64,000 nt of DNA, from the NCBI RefSeq assembly GCF_002776525.5, contig NC_045436.1, positions 105,019,681 to 105,083,680 on the forward strand, given 5' to 3'. This DNA comes from Piliocolobus tephrosceles (lineage: Eukaryota > Chordata > Mammalia > Primates > Cercopithecidae). Both the position numbers and the translations under genes were made by a program. Every line of letters starts with the position of its first letter. The first letter of the stretch is position 1. The notes below the pieces were generated by a model. It was not told where the DNA came from, ran no database searches, and saw only the letters and a program-made list of their open reading frames with translations. This document shows positions 22,740 to 33,958 of the stretch, piece by piece.

Positions 22740-23165
22740 TATACTTTTTAGTCAGGGTCATGGGGCTTTTCTGAGAAGGTAACATTGAAGCTGAGACCTA
22801 AAGGATGGGAAGGAACTTGCCATGTGATGAGATGTGAAGTGGCTAAGGTGGTTTCCTAGGCAAAGGCCTTGAGGCCAGGGAGCCTAAGGCAAAAGGAACT
22901 GGCTGAAGCTGAATGAGAGGGAGTGGCAAGAGCCCAGGAGGTGGAGGTTGCAGTGAGCCAAGATCATGCCACTAAACTTGAGCCTGGGTGACAGAACAGG
23001 ACTCTGTCTCAAAACAAAACAAAACAAAAACAAAAACAAATAAGCAAAAACAAAGAGAGATAAGGGTTGGCTGTATCATCAGAGTTCCTAACACAACAGG
23101 ACCTCGCAAGGCCATGGGGAGGAGTTCTGAGCCGTGGGAGAGGGTGGGTGGGAAAGGCATAGGAC
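22740..23165 (-). mobile_element. L2 upstream 3' UTR segment interrupted by an Alu arm
   Basis: The plus strand follows complementary L2 sequence: GGTAACATTGAAGCTGAGACC, CAAAGGCCTTGAGGCCAGGGAG, and probably GGCCATGGGGAGGAGTTCTGA. It probably belongs to the same L2 copy as 22488-22670. A truncated Alu (22928-23060) interrupts it. Confidence 0.6.
22928..23060 (+). mobile_element. 5'-truncated Alu right arm
   Basis: It starts in the right monomer (AGCCCAGGAGGTGGAGGTTGCAGTGAGCC) and runs through AGCCTGGGTGACAGAACAGG to a tail of repeated CAAAA units. It has no left arm. Confidence 0.88.
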
Positions 23166-23244
23166 TGGAAGTAGGAAGGTGGGTGAGCTCACTAACTGCC
23201 TGTACAATCTGTCCTGTATAAACTTTTAATGCTGATTTTTCCAT

Positions 23245-23470
23245 GATTGATGGCAATTTATTCTTTCTAGATGTCTCTCTTACTTGATTACACTGTTTTA
23301 GGTCAAGGACGTTGTTTCAGAATGTATTCAACACCTAGTAGGTGTTAAATAAGTATTTGTTGACTATATGGATGTCCTATGTGCTCAGTTAGCTTGAGAT
23401 AGATACAATTGCTGTATCTCCCTAGTACCCAGCACAGTGCTATGCACAGGGTATATGTGGAGGATTAATT
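23245..23470 (+). mobile_element. L2 3'-end fragments
   Basis: CTAGTAGGTGTTAAATAAGTATTTGTTGA near 23334 is the L2 terminus, and a second L2-like block, TCTCCCTAGTACCCAGCACAGTGC, follows near 23418. Two overlapping or duplicated L2 ends are possible. Confidence 0.55.
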
Positions 23471-24467
23471 TAGAGGGCTCTGCAGGATCACATAGAAAAG
23501 AGATTTTTGGCTTTTGTTTTTAACCTGGCATTTTCTCTTACTTTACCGTATAATCTTACCTGAATAGACTTAGGAACATTTTTCTATGAATTATTCATTT
23601 CGGCACATACCTTGTAAAACATCTAATGTCTCTAACCTTTTGAAACCGTGAGGCTTCCCCAACCAGCATTTAGAGTGAAATCTCTGTGGTAGCACTTTAC
23701 CAATTTGCTCCTCAGCTCTTTTTCAGTTCTTGGCTCATGTGAATAAGCAGGCCAAAATGCTCTTCTGGGAATGCACAGCATGGATATATATTTTTTACTA
23801 TCACAGCAGAATTGTTTTGAATACACTTCGGCCATGAGGTTAAAGCTCTCCACAAGGAATAATTCAGCAATAATTCTGCTGCCCTCTAGCTGAGCGCTGA
23901 AATCCCTCCGGAACGCCATCATTACCCTTCAAGAATGGTTCTGAAATGACTTTACTCACTTCCCTGTCCTTTCTATTCCTATTGAAATTCTTCCAGAATG
24001 CTCACAGTAACTTTCAACCAGATGCCAGAATAACTTCTAACTTCTAGAAAGATTTCTGTAACAATTTATTACACAACGCAACGCAAGCTCACTTTTTAAA
24101 GAAGAGGTCTGATAGGCACAGCTGGTGAAAATTGTATTCCAGATACCCTGTGGTTAGGTTATTTCAGCTTTATTGATGACTCAGAAATTATATAAAGGGA
24201 TTGTGAAAGGACCAGCACACATGTGCGGATGAAAGGGTTGGATTTTCTCTTAGATTCTGCTGCCACTACTGCTACTGCTACTATTACTTTCTTTTCCAAT
24301 TATCATTTTCAGAGACACTAGGCATCAAGACTTGGCTCCGACACTTGTTAAATAAAAGCCAGTGAACTTGGTCAGAAACAAAATGTATTCTCATAAGCTG
24401 GCCCCAAACTTGAGCAACACACAGAAATCAAATTATGTTCAAAATTCAAAAGCATGGGAAGATATAT
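23471..24467. other. 1 kb of unique DNA with a candidate promoter
   Basis: No repeats recognised. A 96-residue minus-strand frame (23632-23922) has no domain or family resemblance. Near 24180 an AP-1-like site stands just before a TATA-like box (listed separately). A run of CTACTG-type triplets lies near 24262. Confidence 0.4.
24177..24196 (+). promoter_or_regulatory. AP-1-like site followed by TATA-like box (candidate)
   Basis: tgactca at 24177-24183 is a consensus AP-1 motif. tatataaa at 24189-24196, followed by ggg, is a good TATA box. A start near 24220-24230 would be expected if it is used. In 64 kb of AT-rich DNA such a pair can arise by chance, and no exon downstream is evident. Confidence 0.2.
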
Positions 24468-24590
24468 TTTTCATTCACTTATTCAGTAAATGTTTATTAA
24501 GAACCTACTGTGTGCCAGTGCTGCGCTAGGCACTAGACATACATGGGTAGACAAGATGGATATGAAATTTCCCATGTAGCAAGACCTCCA
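24468..24590 (-). mobile_element. L2 3' end
   Basis: TTATTCAGTAAATGTTTATTAAG, CCTACTGTGTGCCAGTGCTGCGCTAGGCAC and GTAGACAAGATGG give the complement of the L2 tail in order. Confidence 0.85.
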
Positions 24591-24674
24591 TTGTTATGTG
24601 GAATTCCATTTGGAGACAGAATCAGCATCAATGATTTGTATATGACCAAATATATAAAATCTATGCTTTGAGGC

Positions 24675-25470
24675 TGTATTAGCTTCTTAGGTCTGCATTA
24701 ACAAATTACCACAAACTTGTTGCCTTCAGACAATGGATGTTTATTCTCTCACAATTGTAGAAGCTAAGAGTCTGAAATCAAAGTGTTGATTTCCTTCAAA
24801 GGCTCTAGGGGAGTGTATTAGTCCATTCTCACGCTGCTAATAAAGACATACCTGAGACTGGGTAATTTATAAAGGAAAGAGGTTTAATTGACTCTCAGTT
24901 CTGCATGGCTGGAGAGGTGTCAGGAAACTTACAATAATGGTGGAAGGGGAAGCAAACATGTCCTTCTTTACATGGCGGCAGCAAGGAGAAGTGCCAAGCA
25001 AAAGGAGAAAAGCCTTTTGTAAAGCCATCAGATCTCACGAGAACTGACTATCCACGAGAACTGTCTATCACGAGAACAGCATGAGGGTAACTGCCCCCAA
25101 GATTCAGTTACTTCTCACTGGGTCCTTCCCACAACACGTGGTGATTATGGGAACTACAGTTCAAGATGAGATTTGGGTGAGAACACAGCCAAACTGCATC
25201 AGGGAGAAATTTTCCTTGCCTTTTCCAGCCTCACGTGGCTCCTGGTGTTTCCTGGCTTGTGGCAACATCCCTGCAATCTCTGCCTCTGTCTTCACATGGC
25301 CTTTTACCTCTGTGTTCACGTGGTCTTGTTAGAAAGACAGCAGTCGTTGCACTTAGGGCACACCCTAAACCAGTATGACCTCATCTTAACTAATTATATC
25401 TGCAAAAGCCTATTTCCAGATAAGGTCACATTCTAAGGTTCTGGGCGAACATGAATTTTGAGGGAGTGTA
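24675..25470 (-). mobile_element. MLT1-type MaLR LTR split by THE1
   Basis: The plus strand begins tgtattagcttcttaggtct and continues AACAAATTACCACAAAC, TTATTCTCTCACAATTGTAG. After the THE1 it resumes with CACATGGCCTTTTACCTC, CAGTATGACCTCATCTTAAC and AAGGTCACATTCTAAGGTTCTGGG. This is the complement of an MLT1 LTR. Its outer duplication was not found. THE1 occupies 24814-25201. Confidence 0.75.
24814..25201 (-). mobile_element. Solo THE1-type MaLR LTR
   Basis: It begins tgtattagtccattctcacg and ends ctgcatca, the complement of THE1. gggag flanks it exactly at 24809-24813 and 25202-25206. A local repeat, tatcacgagaac/atccacgagaac, marks small internal duplications near 25040-25075. It lies within an older MLT1. 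Confidence 0.93.
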
Positions 25471-25621
25471 TTATTTTGAGGAAATAATAATAAAATTATT
25501 ATTTTACCCAGTCTAACAGTGAGCTCATTACATTAAAACAATTAAAACTACTTTACAATTACTTTTTTTTATGTGATCACCTTAAGTTGAGATAGCAAAT
25601 GAGTTTTCTATTGTTTTTGGT

Positions 25622-25926
25622 GTTTTTTTTTTTTTTTTTTTTTTTTGAGATGGAGTCTCGCTTTGTCGCCCAGGCTGGAGTGCAGTGGTGCCATCTCGGC
25701 TCACTGCAAGCTCCGCCTCCCGGGTTCACGCCATTCTCCTGCCTCAGCCTCCGAGCAGCTGGGACTACAGGCACGCACCACCATGCCTGGCTAATTTTTT
25801 GTATTTTTAGTAGAGACGGGGTTTCACCGTGTTAGCCACGATGGTCTCGATCTCCTGACCTTGTGATCCGCCCACCTCGGCCTCCCAAAGTGCTGGGATT
25901 ACAGGCGTGAGCCACCGCGCCCGGCC
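25622..25926 (-). mobile_element. AluY with long poly(A)
   Basis: A full Alu in reverse, with the complement of a 20+ nt A tail at its left. It has AluY features (CTGCAAGCTCCGCCTCC, TCTCGATCTCCTGACC) and ends gcgcccggcc. It does not carry the monkey-specific variants seen in the other two. tgtttttggt at 25612-25621 recurs at 25927-25936 as the target duplication. Confidence 0.93.
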
Positions 25927-25936
25927 TGTTTTTGGT

Positions 25937-26994
25937 TTTATTTTGATTCAGTCATTCCAATTTCAATTAATCAGCAGGTGGTATAATTCACAATGAGTCA
26001 TTATCCAAAGGATAGCCAACTCTCTGGTTTGAGATTCTCTGTACATGGAGTCAAATAAAATTGGCATAGAATATTGTAGAAGAGTTTAGTTTTATATTTT
26101 GAAATACAAGGTATATTCATAACACTTTGCTGAAAGCTTTACAAAAGTGATATTTTCTTAAAGAATGCATTGTAAAGTCTATCAAAGCACAATAACCTGA
26201 AAGGGATTTTTAATGTATCAATTAAAAGAATCCTGATTACATTCTATGGACAGTGACTAAGAATTCCTAAAAGCATGATTTTATTATTGTTATTTTTAAA
26301 TCAGTGACAGGAGGCAACATTGTTCCATACATGGTGACAATGGAACATATAAGTGGAAGGTTTTAATTAACGTGTAGACCTCTTTTCCCTTTACAATGTA
26401 ATTTTTTCCCTAATGGTAAAAGACAATACGTTTGAAAAATATTACATCACTTATCTTCCCTTTATATTAAAAAAGTCAGAGATGGTGCTTGAATTAAGAA
26501 AGGGACATGTCATATATTTACAGCAACTAATATGTGTTGGACAATCTTAAATTCAAATGCTTTCACTAGTTGTTAAGTCATGTATTAAGGCAGTTTATGG
26601 TTTTGGAAATTTGGTTGCTGGGGCAATAATAGAGAAATCACTGGGTCCTGATGCATTGGTTCAGGTACTGCCTTTCAGGACTGATTGCCGAGTGTTTGGG
26701 GATGGTTATACAGTTTAATAGAAAAGCATGTGTTTTGTGTTTATACAAAATGGACTGGTTTCAAAATTCTAAAGACTGCCTGTCTTCAGAAAAGTACATT
26801 TTAAAAGCTTCCTCTACAATTATTTTCTAGTCTGTAAATTCTAGAAAATTATTCTTATTTCATGAGATTTAAGGATACAATGAAATAATACAGACAAACC
26901 CTCTGGCTCAATGGCTGGCAAATAGTAAATATTTCTTGCTTCGATATTCTGTGCTTCAATTCTTCTTTTCCAAAATGGGGACATAATACCTACT
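25937..26994. other. 1.06 kb of unique DNA
   Basis: No repeat, RNA gene or credible reading frame was recognised. Confidence 0.45.
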
Positions 26995-27135
26995 GTGCAG
27001 CACTATAGCCTAGTGCTTAAGAACATGAAATTTGAGTTGAGAAAATCTGGGTTTAAACCCCAGCTACGCCACTGCAAAGCTATGTAGCTTTGAGCTAGTT
27101 ACTGAGTGAATTGATGTTTCATCATTTGCCTGAGA
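26995..27135 (-). mobile_element. MIR SINE
   Basis: The plus strand reads as complementary MIR: CACTATAGCCTAGTGCTTAAG, CTGGGTTTAAACCCCAGCTACG, CCACTGCAAAGCTATGTAGC, GAGCTAGTTACTGAG. Confidence 0.85.
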
Positions 27136-27364
27136 ATTCATCTCTAATCTACTGTGTGGTTTCAGCTTCAGCCTTAGACTGTGAATAGCCAATTAGCTAA
27201 TTGCCACTTTCAATGTGACTTCTGCTATTCTTGAATTTGTAGATGATCAAGTAAGTTGCCATTATATCTAGTCAGTGTAAGAATATTATATAAATAAGTG
27301 AGGTATGCTTTTAGATGCATTGCTAGTTTATATGACAGTTTGAATTATTATTTAGGAAATACTC

Positions 27365-27782
27365 ACCTATTTCTCCTCCCATGTGTATAAAATATATTTC
27401 CTCTTCCTATCAGTGTTGGGCTTGACCCGGTGATATACTTTGCACAACAGGATGTAGGTGTTTGTGATATAAGCAAAGACTTGGAATGTGCTTGTGCAAT
27501 ACACTTTCCATCTTCCCCCTCTACTATTGCCATGAGAAGAGCTTCCTGCAAGCAGCTGCTGCTCCATCAGCCTAGGGCCCAGAATGTCCACCTGCAGAGT
27601 AGACTTGAGCCCAGCCTGCAGTGAGGAACCATGTCCAGTCAATCCTATGGCTTGAATCAGTCACCAGCCTAGACCAGCTGACTTTCAGCAGACCTATAGA
27701 TATGTAAGCAAGAATAAATAGTTGTAGTTTTTAAGCCACTAAATCTTGAAGTGGTTAGTTATGTCGCATAGCTGTCCAGTAC
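27365..27782 (+). mobile_element. MLT1-type LTR (old MaLR)
   Basis: It carries ACTTGGAATGTGCTTGTGCAAT, CTATTGCCATGAGAAGAGC, CTGCAGTGAGGAACCATGTCC-like sequence, TAGACCAGCTGACTTTCAGCAGACC, GCAAGAATAAATAGTTG and TTTTAAGCCACTAAATC. This is the order of an old MLT1 (perhaps J/K or F/G) LTR with its AATAAA signal. Boundaries are approximate. Confidence 0.6.
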
Positions 27783-27850
27783 AGCTTATGAATATGCATT
27801 TTTAAATATAAGTAAGCGTTTTAGACTTAACTTGAAGTAAAATTTTTCTT

Positions 27851-28166
27851 TCCTTTTTTTTGTGTGTGTTTTTTGTTTTTTGATTTTGAGACAGAGTTTC
27901 ACTCTTGTTGCCCAGGCTGGCGTGCAATGATGAGATTTCAGCTCACTGCAACATCTGCCTCTTGGGTTCAAGCGATTCTCCTGCCTCAGCCTCCTGAGTA
28001 GCTGGGGTCACAGGCATGCGCCCCCATGCCCAGCTAATTTTTGTGTTTTAGAGACAGGGTTTCTCCATGTTGGTAAGGCTGATCTTGAACTCCTAACCTC
28101 AGGTGATTCACCCTCCTTGTCCTCCCAAAGTGCTGGGATTGCAGGTGTGAGCCACCACGCCTGACT
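27851..28166 (-). mobile_element. AluS with 14-bp target duplication
   Basis: A full Alu in reverse, with a degenerate T-rich tail (TGTGTGTGTTTTTTG) and AluS-style GAACTCCTAACCTCAGGTGATTC. gtaaaatttttctt is exact at 27837-27850 and 28167-28180. Confidence 0.93.
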
Positions 28167-28300
28167 GTAAAATTTTTCTTAAGACCTTTATATCATAAAA
28201 CTCTATTATCTAGTTGATGTATAAATGTGCTACAATAATTAACAATGATTATGAAAGCTGTTGATTTTATATACAGAAATGATTTTTTAGAATGTTCAAA

Positions 28301-28584
28301 ATTTTTTTTTTTTGACGAAGTCTCGCTTTGTCACCTAGGCTAGAGTGCAGTGGTGTGACGTTGGCTCCTTGCAACTTCTACCTCCTGGATTCAAACAATT
28401 CCCTTGCCTCAGCCTCATGCGTAGCTGGGATTGCAAACATGGACCACCTCGCCTGGCTAATTTTTATTAGAGACAGCATTTCACCATGTTGGCCAGGCTG
28501 GTCTCAAACTCCTGACCTCATGTGATCCACCCAGCTTGGCCTCCCAAAATACTGGGTCTACAGGTGTGAGCCAAGGCACCCAGC
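28301..28584 (-). mobile_element. AluS, diverged
   Basis: A full-length reverse Alu of about 284 bp. TAGAATGTTCAAA before it and TAGAACTTTCAAA after it form a 13-bp duplication with two mismatches, in line with its age. It lies 134 bp from the preceding Alu, in the same orientation. Confidence 0.9.
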
Positions 28585-28861
28585 TAGAACTTTCAAATAT
28601 TTCAATAAGGAAACATTTGGATAATTTTAGAAAAATTATATATTCTTCAATCCAGCAAATGCTTATGAAAGTTAAAACAATAGGAATTCAAAGAATAGAG
28701 ATTAGATTATATCATAATTCTGGTCTTTGTAGACTTGTTTTGTTCATTTCATGTGTTAAACAAGTAACAGAGAACTGTTTAAGTTTGAATTACTAAGAGA
28801 AGTTATCTGGATAAGTGAACACAGTAATCTTACAATGACTTGAGCTTTGATAAAGATTTCT

Positions 28862-29152
28862 GGCTGGGCACGGTGGCTCATGCCTGTAATCCCAGCACTT
28901 TGGGAGGCTGAGGTGGGAGGATCGCTTGAGCCCAGAAGCTGTAGGCCAGCCTGGGAAATATAGCAAGACTTTGTCTCCACAAAAAATTTAAAACTTTGCC
29001 ATGGATGGTGGTGCATGTTTGTAGTCCCAGATACTTGGGAGGCTGAGGTGGAAGTACTGCTTGAGCTGGGGAGGCAGAGGTTGCAGTGAGCTGTGATCAT
29101 GCCACTGCACTTCAGCTTGGGCAACAGAGTGAGACCCTGTCTCAAAAAAGAA
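28862..29152 (+). mobile_element. AluJ
   Basis: A full dimeric Alu with old features: GGATCGCTTGAGCCCAGAAGC and GCCAGCCTGGGAAATATAGC. It is opposite in orientation to the two preceding Alus. aaagatttct before it and aaggatttct after it suggest a short duplication. Confidence 0.9.
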
Positions 29153-29162
29153 AAGGATTTCT

Positions 29163-30005
29163 ATAAAATCTCATGAATTTGTTATCATCATTATTACACC
29201 TTCATAGTCACTGTATCAGGATAATTTGGTTGAAACTGTTTGAAACTAATAGGAACAGAATCTGGCTGTTGAAGCAAAATATTTATTGGAAGGATGTTGG
29301 CCAGCTTCCAGGCTAATCAGGGCATTCTGGTCCAACTATAGAAGGAGTGCTAGCAGTTCATGGTGGTGGCAAAGATCTAGGGAGAGAGTTTCCCCAATAA
29401 TCTTTCCAGGATGCTTGCCTTGAAATGAATGAACTCAAACCTTCTCTGTCTTATTGCTACTTTTCTCAAGACTGAAATTCCAAGAAGTAAGCATCTGAAT
29501 ATCCTATCCAGGAGAGGACAGAGAACCACTGGGGACCACTGGGGAACTCTCATTTCCACTAAAGATATCAGGAACTTACTGCCGGAGAAGGTGGAATGGA
29601 TACCAGTCAGCCAAAGAATACCACCTGTTAATTTATTATTATTGTTATGAATATCACTTACCATCATTATTTTTATTCTCCATTGCTGGAAATTGAAGGA
29701 GATCTATACCTGGGATATTTCTCAAAAGTATGATATAAGAATTTAGAGCTAAGATGGAATTTATGGCTGTGCATGAGTTAAACAGTGTGATGTCTCCAGG
29801 CAGAAGTAGAGATATTTCTGATATGAGCCAATCTGGGACACCTGTTCATGTGGGATAGAACATTGAGAGGAGTGTTTTTCCTAATAGAGAATGGCTTGTC
29901 AATTTACAAACTTGGGTTTCTCCAAGAGGATTTGATAACTTCCTCCGAAGTCTTTACCAACAGATGAGAAGATTCTCCTTTTTGTCTTGTTGAGTGAGGT
30001 CTGTT
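29163..30005. other. Unassigned DNA, possibly an old LTR
   Basis: A block near 29250-29600 (TGAAGCAAAATATTTATTGGAAGG and following) has the look of an old dispersed element, but I could not name it. A 10-bp duplication, accactgggg, stands at 29525-29544. Opposing frames of 73 and 96 residues here are not protein-like. Confidence 0.3.
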
Positions 30006-30166
30006 TCACCAAACATTTTAATTATAATAATTTTTCTTTAAAACAATTACATATGGAACACTTCACGAATTTGGGTGTCATCCTTGTGCAGGGGCCATGC
30101 AAGTCTTCTCTTTATTGTTCCAATTTTAGTATATGTGCTGCTGAAGCCAGCACTCACCAAACATTT
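30006..30166 (-). pseudogene. U6 snRNA retropseudogene with 13-bp target duplication
   Basis: The complement of 30051-30153 matches U6 snRNA almost throughout. It starts GTGCTGGCTTCAGCAGCAC, has CATATACTAAAATTGGAAC, GCATGGCCCCTGCACAAGG and CAAATTCGTGAAGTGTTCC, and shows only scattered substitutions. tcaccaaacattt is exact at 30006-30018 and 30154-30166, the hallmark of L1-mediated retroposition. Between the U6 3' end and the duplication lies a 32-nt A/T-rich tail, not pure poly(A). It has no U6 promoter of its own, as the duplication abuts base 1, so it is a dead copy. Confidence 0.96.
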
Positions 30167-30249
30167 CACCTTGTTCATAGCCAAGATCTGCATATTAGTA
30201 TCTTAGTCTTCTCAATACTTTAAAAAAGTCACTTGCATTTTTTGATCTT

Positions 30250-30610
30250 TGTTATCTACTTTGGAGTTAGTCACTATGTTCTATGTACTTTGTATATGAC
30301 TGCAAACAGAGAGGATGGAGGGGTGCTTATGCTTTTGAGCTTAACTGGGAGAGTAGATAAAACAAATAGCTATGCAAATAATCATAGTTTTGATCAAAAT
30401 GCCCTGAAGGAGACATGTAGGATGTAATGACGTGTGTAGACAATGAGGGACTAGCTTGAACATGGAGGGTCAGGAAAGCTTCCCTCAGGATTAGAGCTTC
30501 AGCTGAGACATAGAGGTTGAATAGGAGTTAGGTTAAGAGGGGTGGGGTGGAGGGAGTAGGGGTTTGGGACAGAAGCAGGTATTAAGGCCAGAGGTGGAAA
30601 GTAGTTCAGC
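30250..30610 (-). mobile_element. L2 fragment
   Basis: The complement of L2 from near its end: GTACTTTGTATATGACTGCAAAC, AGAGTAGATAAAACAAATAGC, then GCTTCCCTCAGGATTAGAGC, CAGCTGAGACATAGAGG, and GCAGGTATTAAGGCCAGAGG. It is diverged but in the right order. Confidence 0.65.
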
Positions 30611-32055
30611 CTACTGCAGACATCTTAAGACCTGTGTTTCTGGATTGCAGTGAAGGGAAGAGATTGGTGAGAGAGAAGATTCTCCTTTCTTTTCCAATGC
30701 TAAGACCAACAACTTTTAATATTTGAAGATGTTTCATCTTATCAAATGTGCTAATCTTTACAATCTTCTAGAAAGCAGGTAGAGGAAGTAAATGGAAACA
30801 TTGCAAGGAGGGGACATAGGCTATTTTTGGTACATGCTCCACGAAAGCATCGAAAAACCACAATTCTGCCTGTCTCATTTGACCTCCATGCTCCATGTCT
30901 TAAGCTGCATTGACCAATCAGAGAGGCAAACAGTATCTAATGTTTGAGTCATCCCCATCCTTTCAAAATCCATTTGAAGACTGGTCATTTTTTTTCTCTG
31001 TTTGGTGCTTGGAAAATTTTCAGAAGAACAAATCAGGCAGAGCAGTGAATGCTGTGTGTGCACACATTCCCTCTGGCCTGGTGTTTCCAGTTCAGTGGGC
31101 CAATTCTCACTTGTCATATTGAGTCCTTTATTACAACAAAATATTATTTTAAAGCTGCACTAACAGTAATTAGAAGCAATTGAGTTTTATCAACTAACAC
31201 AAACTGTGGGATTTGAAACTTGGATTTTAGCTGGTATTTTAATGAAGTGTGTGTTAACAACACCAAATCTTCTGTCAGGGCAGCAGCTGAGTTGCATATA
31301 CAGACCTTTGATGGGGGACCATGTGTTAACGCTCAGAGGCGTCAGGCTCATGTGGGACTCTGCACATCCATACCTCACAGATTTGTCTCCCAGGCCCATT
31401 TTTACTTTCTCCTTCTCCTAATGAAAATTCCGATCATCCTTACATTGTTTTGATAAAAACTTGGAATTAAGGATGATTATTCCCATATGCACATATTAAT
31501 AATACATATTTAGATGTGAGTAATGATGACTTAAATTTTCTCTTTGCTCAACTGTCTCATTTCAGCCTAAGATGTTAAAAGGACACATAGTACAGAATGT
31601 TAGAACTTATTTAGTGAGAAGCAGGAGGTTAAGGAGGAAGAGAGAATAAAATGAAGGAGAAGGATGCTCTCTAACTTTCAGTTAGCATTTCTAGTGGAAT
31701 AAATGTATGCAGGAAGCAGGTTGGTTTCTCTTTTTAAAAGACAACCTTCTAAACCGTGGTCAAGGGCCTTTTCAGTTGAACATTTTCAAAGAATAACCTA
31801 CAATTTACTAAAGAAGCTCACACAGCTAAAGCCAAGACCATCACGGCAGAATGGAGCCTTTTAAACTATGAAAGCTATGCTCCTATAAGGACAAAATCTA
31901 GACTAGAGAAATATGGATCATAAGCTTTGCAGAGAGATTTTACCTAATCAGCATGCAATTCAAACTAAAATCTAGTACTTTTAACTTTTTATCTGCTCTT
32001 CCTATTTTGACCAATGCCAGAAGTAGATGCTATTTGCCTAAAGAAGATAACACAG
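30611..32055. other. 1.4 kb of unique DNA
   Basis: No recognised repeat. Several overlapping frames of 70-80 residues on both strands at 30875-31453 have no shared family signature. It ends at the left target duplication of the complete THE1. Confidence 0.4.
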
Positions 32056-32420
32056 TGGTGTGGTTTGACTGTGTTTCCACCCAAATCTCATCATCTTGAT
32101 TGTAGTTCCCATAACCCCCCCATGTCGTGGGAGGGACCAGGTGGGAAGTGACTGAATCATATGGGGCAATTTCCCCATGCTGTTCTCGTGATAGTGAGTG
32201 AGGCTCATGAGATCTGATGGTTTCAAAAGCATCCGGCATTTCCCCTGCTTGCACTCATTCTCTCTCCTCCTGACCTGTGAAGAAGTGCCTTCTGCCATGA
32301 TTGTAAGTTCCCTGAGGCCTCCCCAGGCATTCAGAACTGTGAGTTAATTAAGCCTCTTTCCTTTATAAATTTCCTGGTCTTGGGCAGTTCTTTATAGCAG
32401 CATGAAAATGGACTAATACA
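32056..32420 (+). repeat. 5' LTR of the complete THE1 element
   Basis: Its first bases, tggtgtggtttgactgtgtt, correspond to THE1's opening. It ends gactaataca. It contains ATTAAGCCTCTTTCCTTTATAAATT, the polyadenylation region. Confidence 0.9.
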
Positions 32421-33958
32421 GTATTTGGTACTGTGGTAGTCTGGTGCTGCTATAAGAATACCCAAAAATGTGGAAGCAACTTTGAAGCTGGGTAACAGGC
32501 AGAGGTTGGAACAGTTTGAAGGTCTCAGAAGAAGATAGGAAAATGTGGGAAAGTTTGGAACTTTCTAGAGGCTTGTTGAATGGCTTTGACCAAAATGCTG
32601 ATAGTGATCTGTACAATGAAGTCCAGGCTGAGGTGGCCTCAGATGGAGATGAGGAATTTGTTGGAACTGGTGTTCTTGCTATGCTTTGGCAAAAAGACTG
32701 GCAGCATTTTGCCCCTGCCTTGGAGATCTTTGGAACTTTGAGGTTGAGAGAGATGATTTAGGGTATCTGGCAGAAGAACTTTCTAAGCAGCAAAGTTTCA
32801 AGAGGAAGCAGAGCATAAAAGTTTGGAACATTTGCAGCTTGAGGAGACAATGGAAACGAAAACCCCATTTTCCGGGGAGAAATTCAAGCAGGCTGCAGAA
32901 ATTTGCATAAGTAACAGGGAGCTCAGTGTTAATTACCAAGACCATGGGGAAATGTCTCCAGGGCATGTCAGAGACCTTCATGCCAGCTCCTCCCACCACA
33001 GGCCCAGAAGCCTAGGAAGGAAAAATGGTTTTGTGGGCCAGGCCCAAGGCCACCCTGCTCTGTGCAGCCTCAGGCCATGGTGCATCCCAGCTGCATTGGC
33101 TCCAGCCTAAAAAAGGGTCAAAAGCTAAAAGGGGTCAAAGTATAGTTCAGGCCATTACTTCAGAGGTGCAAGCCCCAAGTTTTGATGACTTACATGTGGT
33201 ATTGAGCCTCTGGGTGCACAAAAGTCAAGAATTGAGGTTTGGGAATCTCTGCCTAGATTTCTGAGGATATATGGAAATACCTGAATGTCCAGGCAGAAGT
33301 TTTCTGCAGAGATGGAACTCTCATGGATAACTTCTGCTAAGGCAATTCAGAAGGGAAATGTGGGATTGGAGAAGAGTACCCACTGGGGCTGCCTAGTGGA
33401 GCTATGAGAAGAGGGCCACTGTTCTCTAGACCCCAGAAGGGTAGATCCACTGACAGCTTGCATCGTGTGCCTGGAAAAACCTCAGGCACTCAATGCCAGC
33501 TATGAAAGCAGCTTGGAGGGAGGATGTACCCTGCAAAGTCACAGGGGCAGAGCTGCCCAAGACCATGGGAGTCCACCTCTTGCATCAGTGTGACCTGGAT
33601 GTGAGACATGGAATTAAAGGAAATCATTTTGGAGCTTTAAGATTTAATGACTGCCTTGCTGGATTTCAGACTTGCATGGGGCTTGTAACCCCTTTGTTTT
33701 GACCCATTTCTCCCCCTTGGAAAGGGTAGGGTGTATTTATCCAATGCCTGTAACCCCATTGTATTTTGGAAGGAACTAACTTGTGTTTGATTTTACTGGC
33801 TCATATGCAGAAGGGACTTGCCTTGTCTCAGATGAGATTTTGGACTTGGACTTTTGAGTTAATGCTGGAATGAGTTAAGACTTTGGGGGACTGTTTTTGA
33901 AGGCATGATTGTGTTTTGAAATGTGAAGACATGATATTTGGGAGGGGCCAGGGGGGAA

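Noticed and set aside
23632..23922. 96-residue minus-strand frame with a protein-like appearance
   Set aside because: No family resemblance and no supporting splice or promoter signal on that strand. Conservation data would be needed.
29525..29544. 10-bp tandem duplication accactgggg
   Set aside because: Too short to carry meaning beyond chance slippage.
30051..30153. Functional U6 gene
   Set aside because: Several substitutions, an exact target duplication abutting base 1, and no proximal sequence element or TATA at the right spacing. It is a retropseudogene.
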